Assembly (NCBI GenBank): GCA_948766235.1
Contig: CAQCFX010000033.1
Span: 1 to 18,017, forward strand
Length of the DNA stretch: 18,017 bases
Direction of reading: 5' to 3'
Origin: an uncultured Oscillospiraceae bacterium
GTDB taxonomy: Bacteria; Bacillota; Clostridia; Oscillospirales; Oscillospiraceae
The notes below the pieces were generated by a model, which was not told where the DNA came from, made no database searches, and was given only the letters and a program-made list of their open reading frames with translations. A program made the translations under genes and the position numbers. This document shows, piece by piece, positions 1 through 7,136 of the stretch (the stretch's first letter is position 1; each line of letters starts with the position of its first letter).

Positions 1-43
1 CCGGCGGGGGGCACCTTTTTCCCCAAGGGAGCGGGAAATGAGT

Positions 44-71
44 GTTACTTTCTGCTTGTGCAGAAAGTAAC
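44..71. repeat. perfect inverted repeat, 12-bp stem with 4-base loop
   Basis: GTTACTTTCTGC (44-55) and GCAGAAAGTAAC (60-71) are exact reverse complements around the loop TTGT. No T-run follows on either strand, so it is not a typical intrinsic terminator. A perfect AT-rich arm inside GC-rich DNA suggests the terminal or core palindrome of a dispersed intergenic repeat. That reading is inference. Confidence 0.75.
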
Positions 72-88
72 CAAAGACACACTCAGGA

Positions 89-150
89 GGAGGCCCGCCG
101 GTTCGACTTCGAGCGCCAAGGGCGCGCTCTCGCTCACAGGTCGGGCCTCC
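89..150. repeat. long-range inverted repeat, 9-bp stem with nested hairpin
   Basis: GGAGGCCCG (89-97) pairs exactly with CGGGCCTCC (142-150). Inside it, GCGCC (113-117) pairs with GGCGC (121-125) around a 3-base loop. Together they could fold into one branched or elongated structure next to the 44-71 hairpin. Whether this acts as RNA or is a DNA repeat cannot be told from one copy. Confidence 0.5.
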
Positions 151-346
151 CCCCGAGACCCCCCGTTTACGAGGGAGCCCGATACGCAAATTGGCCGGAT
201 ACCCTTCCGGCGCGCGCGGCTTTCGACGCAGATGCTCCTATTTGTGCTGCCGCTTGTGCGCGGTCATTGAATACGTGCACGTTGGTCGTCCTGCGCCTGG
301 GAGGAAGCGCGGAGCCGTCGTGAGCAGCGCGGATGGAGCACAGCGA

Positions 347-389
347 AAGCAAAAGCCCAGGGCCCACGCAGTGGGACCGGATTTTGCTT
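347..389. repeat. inverted repeat, 8-bp outer stem with nested 5-bp stem
   Basis: AAGCAAAA (347-354) is the reverse complement of TTTTGCTT (382-389). Within the loop, CCCAC (363-367) pairs with GTGGG (371-375) around GCA. The outer stem is AT-rich in a GC-rich setting, which makes chance pairing less likely. No function is evident. Confidence 0.4.
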
Positions 390-502
390 GAGACGGAGCG
401 AAGCCGCGCGTCGCGAACAGGCGCAGCGTGACAGCAAGAAGCGCAAAGCGGCGGACAGCATAAAATAGAGCGTCGGGACAGCGCCCGGCAATTCCAAAAG
501 GG

Positions 503-517
503 CATGGAAATTCCATG
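503..517. promoter_or_regulatory. small palindrome just upstream of the lysC start
   Basis: CATGGAA and TTCCATG (503-509 and 511-517) are perfect reverse complements around one central A, ending 17 bases before the lysC ATG at 535. A second ATTCC at 491-495 repeats the ATTCC at 510-514, so two alternative pairings with GGAA at 506-509 are possible. It could be an operator or a weak leader structure; the evidence is only its symmetry and position. Confidence 0.25.
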
Positions 518-534
518 AGAGGATGAAAGGAACT

Positions 535-1761
535 ATGGCACTTATCGTACAAAAATTCGGCGGGTCCTCGGTGGCGGACGCGGAGAAAATCCGCAACGTG
601 GCCCGCATTATCACCGATACGTATCAACAGGGAAACAGCGTGGTGGCGGTGCTGTCCGCCCAGGGGGACACCACCGACGACCTCATTGAAAAGGCGGCGG
701 AGATTAACCCCGGCGCCTCCAAACGGGAGATGGATATGCTGCTGTCCACCGGCGAGCAGATTTCCTGCTCCCTGTGCGCCATGGCCATTGAGGGGATGGG
801 CTTTCCCGTGGTGTCCCTCACCGGGTGGCAGGCGGGGTTTCGCACCAACTCCGGCTATGGCAACGCCCGCATCAAGCGGGTGCAGGCAGAGCGCATTCGC
901 GCGGAGCTGGACAAGCGCCGCATCGTGATTGTCACCGGCTTCCAGGGGCTGAACAAATACGACGATATCACCACCCTGGGCCGGGGCGGGTCGGACACGT
1001 CGGCGGTGGCCATCGCCGCGGCGCTCAACGCCGACCTGTGCCAGATTTTCACCGATGTGGACGGCGTGTATACCGCCGACCCCCGCCTGGTGCCGGGGGC
1101 GCACAAGCTGGATGAGATTACCTATGATGAGATGCTGGAGCTGGCCACCCTGGGCGCCCAGGTGCTCCACAACCGCTCGGTGGAAATGGCCAAGCGATAC
1201 GGCGTGAACCTGGAGGTGCTCTCCAGCTTCTCCGGGAAGCCGGGTACGAAAGTGAAGGAGGTCGTCAAGACAATGGAAAAGTCTCATATCAGCGGCATTG
1301 CCAAGGATAAAAATATCGCCCGCCTGGCCCTGGTGGGTCTGGAGGACACGCCGGGCATCGCGTTTAAAATCTTCTCCCTGCTGGCCAAGAACAATGTGAA
1401 CGTGGACATCATTCTCCAGTCCATCGGCCGCAGCGAGACCAAGGATATCAGCTTCACTGTGGCCAAGGGGGATATGGAGCAGGCCCAGAAGCTGCTGGAG
1501 GACAACCGGGAGCGCATCCATTTCGACCACATCGACGTATCGGACAACATCGCCAAGGTGTCCATTGTGGGGGCGGGGATGATCAACAACCCCGGCGTGG
1601 CCGCCGCCATGTTTGAGGCGCTATTTAACGCGGGCATCAATATCAACATGATTTCCACCAGCGAGATAAAGGTGTCCGTCCTGGTCCATATCAGCGACGC
1701 GGACCGGGCGGTGCAGGTCATCCACGACCGGTTCTACGACGAATTCAACGGCGCGCAGTAA
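535..1761 (+). CDS. lysC: aspartokinase (LysC type, alpha subunit)
   Basis: Phosphorylates L-aspartate with ATP, the first step towards lysine, diaminopimelate, threonine and methionine. The 408-residue protein has the amino-acid kinase fold: KFGGSSVAD near the N-terminus (7-15), a SAQGDTTDDL loop, GRGGSDTSA and YTADPR. Two C-terminal ACT domains follow (about 266-330 and 342-408), the usual sites of feedback inhibition. Length and layout match monofunctional aspartokinases such as Bacillus subtilis aspartokinase II. I chose ATG 535 because MALIVQKFGG is the family-typical start and AAAGGA lies at 526-531; the in-frame ATG at 523 has no spaced binding site. A strong terminator follows, so the gene appears to be its own transcription unit. 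An internal start at 1273 is listed separately. Confidence 0.95.
   Translation: MALIVQKFGGSSVADAEKIRNVARIITDTYQQGNSVVAVLSAQGDTTDDLIEKAAEINPGASKREMDMLLSTGEQISCSLCAMAIEGMGFPVVSLTGWQAGFRTNSGYGNARIKRVQAERIRAELDKRRIVIVTGFQGLNKYDDITTLGRGGSDTSAVAIAAALNADLCQIFTDVDGVYTADPRLVPGAHKLDEITYDEMLELATLGAQVLHNRSVEMAKRYGVNLEVLSSFSGKPGTKVKEVVKTMEKSHISGIAKDKNIARLALVGLEDTPGIAFKIFSLLAKNNVNVDIILQSIGRSETKDISFTVAKGDMEQAQKLLEDNRERIHFDHIDVSDNIAKVSIVGAGMINNPGVAAAMFEALFNAGININMISTSEIKVSVLVHISDADRAVQVIHDRFYDEFNGAQ
1255..1262 (+). promoter_or_regulatory. internal Shine-Dalgarno within lysC
   Basis: AAGGAGGT, a full match to the anti-Shine-Dalgarno core, lies inside the lysC reading frame, 10 bases before an in-frame ATG at 1273. 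It falls at the boundary between the kinase domain and the ACT domains, where Bacillus subtilis aspartokinase II starts translating its separate beta subunit. Confidence 0.65.
1273..1761 (+). CDS. lysC: putative aspartokinase beta subunit (internal in-frame start)
   Basis: Translation from the ATG at 1273 (Met247 of the full protein) would give a 162-residue polypeptide made of both ACT domains without the kinase domain. In Bacillus subtilis the lysC gene is known to encode an alpha and a beta subunit this way, with an internal site at almost the same residue and a beta chain of almost the same length; the enzyme assembles as alpha2beta2. Here the sequence shows the exact Shine-Dalgarno AAGGAGGT at suitable spacing. 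The codons beneath it read Lys-Glu-Val, so the motif could also be partly forced by the protein sequence. This is a nested product, not a separate gene. Confidence 0.55.
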   Translation: MEKSHISGIAKDKNIARLALVGLEDTPGIAFKIFSLLAKNNVNVDIILQSIGRSETKDISFTVAKGDMEQAQKLLEDNRERIHFDHIDVSDNIAKVSIVGAGMINNPGVAAAMFEALFNAGININMISTSEIKVSVLVHISDADRAVQVIHDRFYDEFNGAQ

Positions 1762-1766
1762 ATCAG

Positions 1767-1806
1767 CGGACAGACCGGGCCTTGGCCCGGTCTGTCCGTA
1801 TTTTTT
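1767..1806 (+). terminator. strong intrinsic terminator after lysC
   Basis: A perfect 15-bp stem (1767-1781 with 1784-1798, about two thirds G/C pairs) closes on a very tight loop and is followed by TA and six T residues (1801-1806). It begins 5 bases after the lysC stop codon and separates lysC from the smc unit. Confidence 0.92.
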
Positions 1807-1853
1807 CAGGAGGGGGCGGCGGTAAAAATACAGGGGCCTGAATGGGAAAACTG

Positions 1854-1882
1854 TTGCAATATAGGGCGTAAAATGATATGAT
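1854..1882 (+). promoter_or_regulatory. sigma-A promoter for smc and the downstream genes
   Basis: TTGCAA (1854-1859) and TATGAT (1877-1882) are separated by exactly 17 bases. The -10 box is preceded by TG one base upstream (1874-1875), giving an extended -10 element. The region is AT-rich against a GC-rich background. Transcription should start near 1889, leaving a leader of roughly 95 bases before smc. Confidence 0.75.
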
Positions 1883-1986
1883 AAAATATCTATGGGCAAT
1901 ATGGAAATAAAGGCGGAAAAAGGGTCTCTGCTCTGATTTTCCCGGCTTGGGGCGGGGACGGGCCTTTTGATAATGAGGTGCGGTCA

Positions 1987-4900
1987 TTGTATTTAAAAGC
2001 ATTGGAAATTCAAGGCTTCAAGTCCTTTCCCGATAAGACGGTGCTGGCCTTCGGCTCGGACATCACGGCGGTGGTGGGACCAAACGGGTCGGGCAAGTCC
2101 AATATCGCCGACGCCATCCGCTGGGTGATGGGGGAGCAGTCCACCCGGACCCTTCGGGGCAGCAAGATGGAGGACGTGATTTTCAACGGCACGGAAAAGC
2201 GCAAAGGGCTGGGCTTTGCCGAGGTCACCTTGGTGCTGGACAACACCGAGCATATGTTCCAGATGGAGGAGACCGAGGTTGCGGTGACCCGCCGGTATTA
2301 CCGCTCTGGGGAGAGCGAATACTACATCAACCGCAGGGCCTGCCGGCTCAAGGACATCAACGAGCTGTTTATGGACACCGGCCTTGGCCGGGAGGGGTAT
2401 TCCATCATCGGACAGGGCAGGATTGATGAGATTTTGTCCGTTAAAAGCGCCGACCGCCGGGAAATCTTTGAGGAGGCGGCGGGCATTTCCCGCTTCCGCC
2501 ACCGCAAGGAGGAGGCGGAGCGCAAGCTGGAGCGCACCGATGAAAACCTGGTGCGCATCAATGACAAGATTGACGAGCTGGAGCTTCAGGTGGAGCCCCT
2601 TCGGGCCCAGGCGGAAAAGACAAAGAAGTATCTGGTTTTCCGGGACGAGCTGAAGGAGCTGGAAATCTCCGTCTGGCTGGAGCAGCTGGAGCGCATTCGC
2701 GCCAACGCGGTCAAGCTGCGCGGCGACTGCGAGGCCGCGGTGCGCCAGCGGGACGAGGCCCAGGGCCAGGTGGAGCGGCTGTACGCCCAGAGCGGCGAGC
2801 TGGCCCAGGAGATGCGGAATAAGGATATTGAGGCGGAGGAGCTGCGGGGAAAGCAGTCCGGCATGGACGAGCAGGTTCACGCCTGTGAAAACGGCATCAC
2901 GCTGCTGAAAAACGACATCAAAAACAACAGTGAAAACGCCCAGCGCATCCGCCAGGAGCTGGAACAGCAGGAGGGCCGTGCGGGGTCCATCGTCGCCCAG
3001 ATTGAGGAGCGGCGGGGCCGCCTGGAGGAAATTGAGCGGGATATGTCCGGGCTGCGGGATGAGATGGAACGGCTCAGGCAGCGCGCCCAGGAGATATTGG
3101 GTTCGGCGGGAAGCCTGGACGACGAGCTGGAGCGCCTTCAGGAGCGGGAGCGGCTGGAGACCGCCTCCGCCGGCGAGGCCAGGCAGCTGCTGTCCGCCCT
3201 GGCCGCCGCCGCCCAGGAGCTGTACGACCGGGAGGAAAAGCTGGGGCAGGAGCTTCAGGAGCAGGAGGACAAGGCCGCCCAGGCGCGTGAGGCCCTGGGG
3301 GAGACGAGGCGGGAACTGGACAAGGTGACGGAGGACCGGGACGCGGCCAAAAACGTCATCAGCGGCTATCAGATGCGTCTTCAGTCCCGCCAGCGCAAGC
3401 TGGACCAGGCGCAGGAGAAGCACCGCAGGCTCCAGATGGATGAAAATAATCTGAATTCCCGCATCAAAATGCTCTCCGAGATGGAAAAGCTGTATGAGGG
3501 CTACTCCAAAGCGGTGAAGCTGGTGATGGGGGAGGCCGAGCGCGGGAGCCTGCGAGGCGTGCGCGGCCCGGTGGCCGGACTGCTCCATGTGCCCGACCAG
3601 TACGCCGTGGCCATCGAAATCGCCTTGGGCGGGGCCATGCAGAACCTGGTGGTGGAGCGGGACGAGGACGGCAAAAACGCCATCAACTACCTCAAACGCC
3701 GGGACGGCGGGCGGTGTACCTTCCTGCCCATGAACACGGTGCGCCCCGCGGATTTTCGGGACAAGGCGGTGGAGCAGGAGGACGGGTTTTTGGGGATGGG
3801 CGACAGCCTTATCTCCTTTGACCGGCAGTACGCCGGCATCTTTTCCAACCTGCTGGGCCGGGTGGTCATCGCCAGCGACATGGACAAGGCCATGGCCATG
3901 GCCCGAAAGTTCGGCCACCGCTTCCGCATCGTCACCCTGGACGGCCAGGTGCTCAACGCGGGCGGGTCCATGACGGGCGGCTCGGTGTCCCGCTCGGCGG
4001 GCATTTTGTCCCGGGCCAACGAGCTGGAACGGTTAAACCGGCAGAAGGACGGCCTGGGCGCCGACCTGAAGACAGCGGCGGACGAGCTGGAGCGCGCCCA
4101 GCGGGAGGTCACCGCCGCCCAGTATGAGCTGGACGCCGCCACCGGGCAGCTGCGCGAGGCGGAGGACGCCGTGCTGAAATACTCGGAGCGGGCGGACAGC
4201 GCCCAGGTGCAGCTGGCGGATATCGAGCTGCGCCGCCAGAGCCTGGCCGGGGAGCGGGAGCAGGTGCGCCGCCGCATGGAGGAAAACACGGACAACACCA
4301 GCCAGGCCAAGGCGAGAATCGAGGCGCTGGAGGGGTCCGCCGCCGCGCTGCGGGCCGAGAGCGAGGCCAAGGCCCAGGGCCGCACCGCCCTGCAGGACAA
4401 GGTGGCGGCCCTGAACGAGCAGTCCGCCCAGCACAGCGCCAAGCTGGCCGGGCTGGAGGGCGAGCAGTCGGCGCTGCGCCAGAGCATCGGCGAGCTGGAG
4501 CGGCTGCGGGACGATTTGTCCGGCGACACCGCCAGCCGCACCGCCATGATCGGCGAGTTTGAGCAGCAGAACGATTACCTGATGCGGCGCATCAAAGAGG
4601 AGGAGGAACGCCTGCAAACGCTGAAGGCGGCCAGCCAGGAGGGGAGCGCTGCCATTCGGCGCCTCAACGAGGAGAAGCTGGCCCTGGAGGGAAAACGCAA
4701 CCAGGCGGACCGGCAGGCCCGGGATAAGAACAACGAACTGCTGGCCATGGAGCGGGAGGTGTCCGTCTTAGAGCAGAAATCCGCCGCCGCCGCCATGGAG
4801 GAGAGCCAGCTGCTGGACAAGCTGTGGGAGAGCTACCAGCTGTCCCACGAGGCGGCCAGGGCGCTGCGGGTGGAGCTGGAATCGGTACCCAAGGCCCAGC

Positions 4901-5556
4901 GGCGCATTGGCGAGCTGAAAAAGTCCATCTCCGCCCTGGGCAGCATCAACCCGGACGCGGTGGAGGAGTTTAACCGGGTGAATGAGCGGTATACCTATTT
5001 CACCGGGCAGAGGGACGACGTGGCCAAGGCGAAAAAGGAGCTGGAGGATATCATCGCCCAGATTACCGGCGAGATGACGGGCATTTTCCAGGAGCAGTTC
5101 ACCCTCATCGACCAGGAGTTCCGCAAAGCCTTTGCCGAGCTGTTCGGCGGCGGCAAGGCGGAGCTCATTCTGGAGGACCAGTCGGACGTGCTCAACTGCG
5201 GCATTGAGATTAAGGCCCAGCCGCCGGGCAAGACCATTCAGCACATGAGCTCCCTGTCCGGCGGGGAGCGGGCGCTTATCGCCATTGCGCTGTACTTCGC
5301 CATATTGAAGGTAAGGCCCACGCCCTTCTGCGTCATGGATGAGATTGAGGCGGCGCTGGACGAGTCCAACGTGGTGCGCTACGCCCGGTATATGCGCCGG
5401 ATGAGCGACAAGACCCAGTTCATCGTTATCACTCACCGCCGGGGCACCATGGAGGAGGCCGACGTGCTCTACGGCGTCACCATGCAGGAGAAGGGCGTGT
5501 CGAGGATGCTGACAATCAACTTAAATGATGTGGAAAAAGAGCTGAATATCAAATGA
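1987..5556 (+). CDS. smc: chromosome segregation/condensation ATPase SMC
   Basis: Large ATPase that, with ScpA and ScpB, loads onto and extrudes loops of the chromosome for segregation. Numbering from the TTG at 1987 gives 1189 residues, the normal SMC length. Order: N-terminal head with Walker A GPNGSGKSN (31-39); long charged coiled coil (about 165-505); globular hinge (about 527-675) with glycine-rich turns; return coiled coil; C-terminal head with signature LSGGER (1090-1095) and Walker B VMDE with catalytic Glu1119. The start is uncertain: GTG 1978 is in frame, but GAGGTG at 1975-1980 sits 6 bases before TTG 1987, and MYLKALEIQGFKSF fits the usual N-terminus better. It is the first gene after the 1854-1882 promoter and overlaps the next gene by 4 bases. 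Confidence 0.96.
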   Translation: MYLKALEIQGFKSFPDKTVLAFGSDITAVVGPNGSGKSNIADAIRWVMGEQSTRTLRGSKMEDVIFNGTEKRKGLGFAEVTLVLDNTEHMFQMEETEVAVTRRYYRSGESEYYINRRACRLKDINELFMDTGLGREGYSIIGQGRIDEILSVKSADRREIFEEAAGISRFRHRKEEAERKLERTDENLVRINDKIDELELQVEPLRAQAEKTKKYLVFRDELKELEISVWLEQLERIRANAVKLRGDCEAAVRQRDEAQGQVERLYAQSGELAQEMRNKDIEAEELRGKQSGMDEQVHACENGITLLKNDIKNNSENAQRIRQELEQQEGRAGSIVAQIEERRGRLEEIERDMSGLRDEMERLRQRAQEILGSAGSLDDELERLQERERLETASAGEARQLLSALAAAAQELYDREEKLGQELQEQEDKAAQAREALGETRRELDKVTEDRDAAKNVISGYQMRLQSRQRKLDQAQEKHRRLQMDENNLNSRIKMLSEMEKLYEGYSKAVKLVMGEAERGSLRGVRGPVAGLLHVPDQYAVAIEIALGGAMQNLVVERDEDGKNAINYLKRRDGGRCTFLPMNTVRPADFRDKAVEQEDGFLGMGDSLISFDRQYAGIFSNLLGRVVIASDMDKAMAMARKFGHRFRIVTLDGQVLNAGGSMTGGSVSRSAGILSRANELERLNRQKDGLGADLKTAADELERAQREVTAAQYELDAATGQLREAEDAVLKYSERADSAQVQLADIELRRQSLAGEREQVRRRMEENTDNTSQAKARIEALEGSAAALRAESEAKAQGRTALQDKVAALNEQSAQHSAKLAGLEGEQSALRQSIGELERLRDDLSGDTASRTAMIGEFEQQNDYLMRRIKEEEERLQTLKAASQEGSAAIRRLNEEKLALEGKRNQADRQARDKNNELLAMEREVSVLEQKSAAAAMEESQLLDKLWESYQLSHEAARALRVELESVPKAQRRIGELKKSISALGSINPDAVEEFNRVNERYTYFTGQRDDVAKAKKELEDIIAQITGEMTGIFQEQFTLIDQEFRKAFAELFGGGKAELILEDQSDVLNCGIEIKAQPPGKTIQHMSSLSGGERALIAIALYFAILKVRPTPFCVMDEIEAALDESNVVRYARYMRRMSDKTQFIVITHRRGTMEEADVLYGVTMQEKGVSRMLTINLNDVEKELNIK

Positions 5557-5873
5557 CACAGGAAAATGTAATACGCTGCGGAAACTGCGGCAGGGAGATG
5601 GAATTTCAGGGCGAGGAGCAGATTCAGCTGGGGCAGGTGGGCTTTATGCTGGGGCATTTGTCCAACCTGCTGTCCGGCTCGCTGGATGTGGAGATTTGGG
5701 AGTGTCTCAGCTGCGGCAAGATAGACTTTTACCGCCAGGGCAGCTCGGCGGCCTGGCGGGAGGAGGACCATATGCCCCGGGTGGTCTGCCCAAAGTGTGG
5801 GAGGAAGCACGACCTGGACGACCCCAAGTGTCCCGGTTGTGGATGGAAGAATCCGAATCCGAATTCGAAATAG
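5553..5873 (+). CDS. small protein with two zinc ribbons, between smc and ftsY
   Basis: A 106-residue protein of unknown function. It shows two four-cysteine metal sites: C9/C12 paired with C51/C54, and C79/C82 with C93/C96, the latter in a typical CPKCG...CPGCG ribbon. No enzyme motif, signal peptide or membrane segment is visible. Its ATG overlaps the smc stop codon (ATGA), so translation is probably coupled to smc. In Bacillus subtilis smc is followed directly by ftsY, so this is an extra gene in a conserved pair. Such ribbons usually bind nucleic acid or protein partners; the role here is unknown. Confidence 0.85.
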   Translation: MTQENVIRCGNCGREMEFQGEEQIQLGQVGFMLGHLSNLLSGSLDVEIWECLSCGKIDFYRQGSSAAWREEDHMPRVVCPKCGRKHDLDDPKCPGCGWKNPNPNSK

Positions 5874-5921
5874 ACGGCAGCCCGCCTTGGGCGGGGCGTG
5901 CCAAGTGGGGGGTAGAATTTC

Positions 5922-6788
5922 ATGGGCTTTTTTGATAAAATAAAAAAGATTGGCATTTTTAACGGCTTTTCCCAGCTGGACGACGACTTCTACGAGGAGC
6001 TGGAGGAGTCCCTGGTGATGGCCGACCTGGGCGCGGAGACCACCATGGAGGCGGTGGAGGAGCTGAAAAGCCGCTGCAAGGCCGAAAAAATCAGGGACAT
6101 TGAGGGCGCCCGGCAATGTATGCGGGACATTCTGGCGGAATATCTCTCCATCGGCGACCTATCGGTGGACATGAGCCGAAAGCCCGCCGTGGTGCTGTTC
6201 ATCGGCGTGAACGGGGTGGGCAAAACCACCTCCATCGGCAAGCTGGCCGCCCGGTGGAAGCGGGAGGGCAAAAAGGTGCTGCTGTGCGCCGGGGACACCT
6301 TCCGCGCCGCCGCCGCCGAGCAGCTCACCATCTGGTCCGACCGGGCGGGGGTGGACATCGTCAAGCAGCACGAGGGGGCCGACCCCGCCGCCGTGGTGTA
6401 CGACGCCCTGTCCGCCGCCAAGGCGCGCCATTCGGACGTGGTGCTGGTGGACACCGCCGGACGGCTGCAAAATAAGGCTAACCTGATGAACGAGCTGAAC
6501 AAAATTTCCAGGGTCATTGACCGGGAGTGCCCCGATTCCAGCCGGGAGACCCTGCTGGTGCTGGACGCCACCACGGGCCAAAACGGCCTCATTCAAGCCA
6601 AGGAGTTCTCCAAGGCGGCTGGGGTGACGGGGATTGTGCTCACCAAGCTGGACGGCACCGCCAAGGGCGGCATCGTGATTGCCATCGCCAAGGAACTGGG
6701 CGTGCCGGTGAAGTTCGCCGGGGTGGGGGAGGGCGTGGACGACCTCCAGCCCTTCGACGCCGCGGAGTTCACCCAGGCGCTGCTGTAA
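5922..6788 (+). CDS. ftsY: signal recognition particle receptor FtsY
   Basis: SRP-type GTPase that receives Ffh-ribosome-nascent-chain complexes at the membrane and passes them to the SecYEG translocon. The 288-residue protein is the compact Gram-positive form: a short amphipathic N-terminus (MGFFDKIKK), the NG domain and no long acidic A domain. GTPase motifs are G1 GVNGVGKTT (95-103), DTFRAAA (125-131), G3 DTAGR (177-181), G4 TKLD (241-244) and the C-terminal GVGEGVDDLQPF (267-278). The start at 5922 is the only one that keeps the lipid-binding N-terminal helix; the upstream G-run at 5907-5912 is a poor but possible binding site. ffh and ylxM, which follow ftsY in Bacillus, are not here. 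Confidence 0.96.
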   Translation: MGFFDKIKKIGIFNGFSQLDDDFYEELEESLVMADLGAETTMEAVEELKSRCKAEKIRDIEGARQCMRDILAEYLSIGDLSVDMSRKPAVVLFIGVNGVGKTTSIGKLAARWKREGKKVLLCAGDTFRAAAAEQLTIWSDRAGVDIVKQHEGADPAAVVYDALSAAKARHSDVVLVDTAGRLQNKANLMNELNKISRVIDRECPDSSRETLLVLDATTGQNGLIQAKEFSKAAGVTGIVLTKLDGTAKGGIVIAIAKELGVPVKFAGVGEGVDDLQPFDAAEFTQALL

Positions 6789-6800
6789 GGGAGAACTGCC

Positions 6801-7133
6801 ATGGACTGCCCGTTCTGCGGAAAGGAAATGAAGGAGGGTATGATTCCCTCCGGGTTTAAATGGGTGGAGGACGGCCAGGACGCCTGGGATGGGATTCCAC
6901 TGAGCGTCGGTCTGCTTGGAAGTGCGCCAAAGTCATTTTACTGCCCCGACTGCCGCCAGATTGTCCTGCCCGTGCCGGAGAGAGCCGGTTTTTTGGAAGC
7001 CGTGCAGGAGAAGATGGACGCGGCAGGCGGGAAAATAAAAGCCGTACAGAAAGAGTGGGAGACGCGGCGGGCGCAGGCAAAAGACCAAAAGAGAAAGAAA
7101 AATTTTGGGCAAAAGGACCCGTGGGAGTTGTAG
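6801..7133 (+). CDS. small zinc-ribbon protein (PF20097/DUF6487-like)
   Basis: A 110-residue protein beginning MDCPFCGKEM. C3/C6 and C48/C51 (CPDC) form one predicted zinc ribbon, with a GWLP-poor middle containing conserved-looking tryptophans. The C-terminal third is a basic, helical tail rich in Lys, Arg and Gln. The N-terminal pattern resembles small Firmicutes proteins I associate with DUF6487; this is from memory and not searched. AAGGGAG at 6787-6793 gives a well-spaced binding site 7 bases before the ATG. It lies 12 bases after ftsY and 3 bases before rdgB, so it is almost certainly co-transcribed with both. Function unknown. Confidence 0.85.
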   Translation: MDCPFCGKEMKEGMIPSGFKWVEDGQDAWDGIPLSVGLLGSAPKSFYCPDCRQIVLPVPERAGFLEAVQEKMDAAGGKIKAVQKEWETRRAQAKDQKRKKNFGQKDPWEL

Positions 7134-7136
7134 AAT

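Larger units (their letters stand above)
1..534. other. gene-free region upstream of lysC, rich in inverted repeats
   Basis: This stretch holds no open frame that looks like a real gene. Short frames cross it on both strands, but none has a good ribosome binding site, a recognisable domain or a plausible protein composition. It does hold a series of inverted repeats: a perfect 12-bp stem at 44-71, a 9-bp stem at 89-97/142-150 enclosing a smaller one, a 6-bp stem at 194-199/206-211, an 8-bp stem at 347-354/382-389, and a small one at 503-517. I infer an intergenic repeat-like element, perhaps present elsewhere in the genome, followed by the lysC leader. I could not find a convincing lysC promoter: TAAAAT at 461-466 resembles a -10 box but has no matching -35. 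I do not recognise a lysine riboswitch. Confidence 0.5.

Noticed and set aside
42..323. Short plus-strand frames over the left-edge element
   Set aside because: They run through the hairpins, have no binding site, and their Arg/Pro-rich products look like translated non-coding repeat DNA.
1..534. Lysine riboswitch (L box) upstream of lysC
   Set aside because: Lysine riboswitches often precede lysC in Firmicutes, but I see neither the conserved core nor a terminator/antiterminator pair before the start.
238..1530. 430-codon open frame on the minus strand opposite lysC
   Set aside because: It lies antisense to a clear aspartokinase gene, has no ribosome binding site and a His/Gly/Leu-rich composition typical of the reverse strand of GC-rich coding DNA.
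1901..1936. Eleven-codon upstream open frame in the smc leader
   Set aside because: It has an ATG and a stop but no binding site, and a frame this short is expected by chance.
1993..3918. 641-codon open frame on the minus strand opposite smc
   Set aside because: It is a shadow of the smc reading frame: a low-complexity Leu/Gly/His-rich product with no domain and no start signal.
5881..5895. GC-rich hairpin between the zinc-ribbon gene and ftsY as a terminator
   Set aside because: The 6-bp stem is not followed by a T-run and sits within a coupled operon; at most it affects RNA stability.
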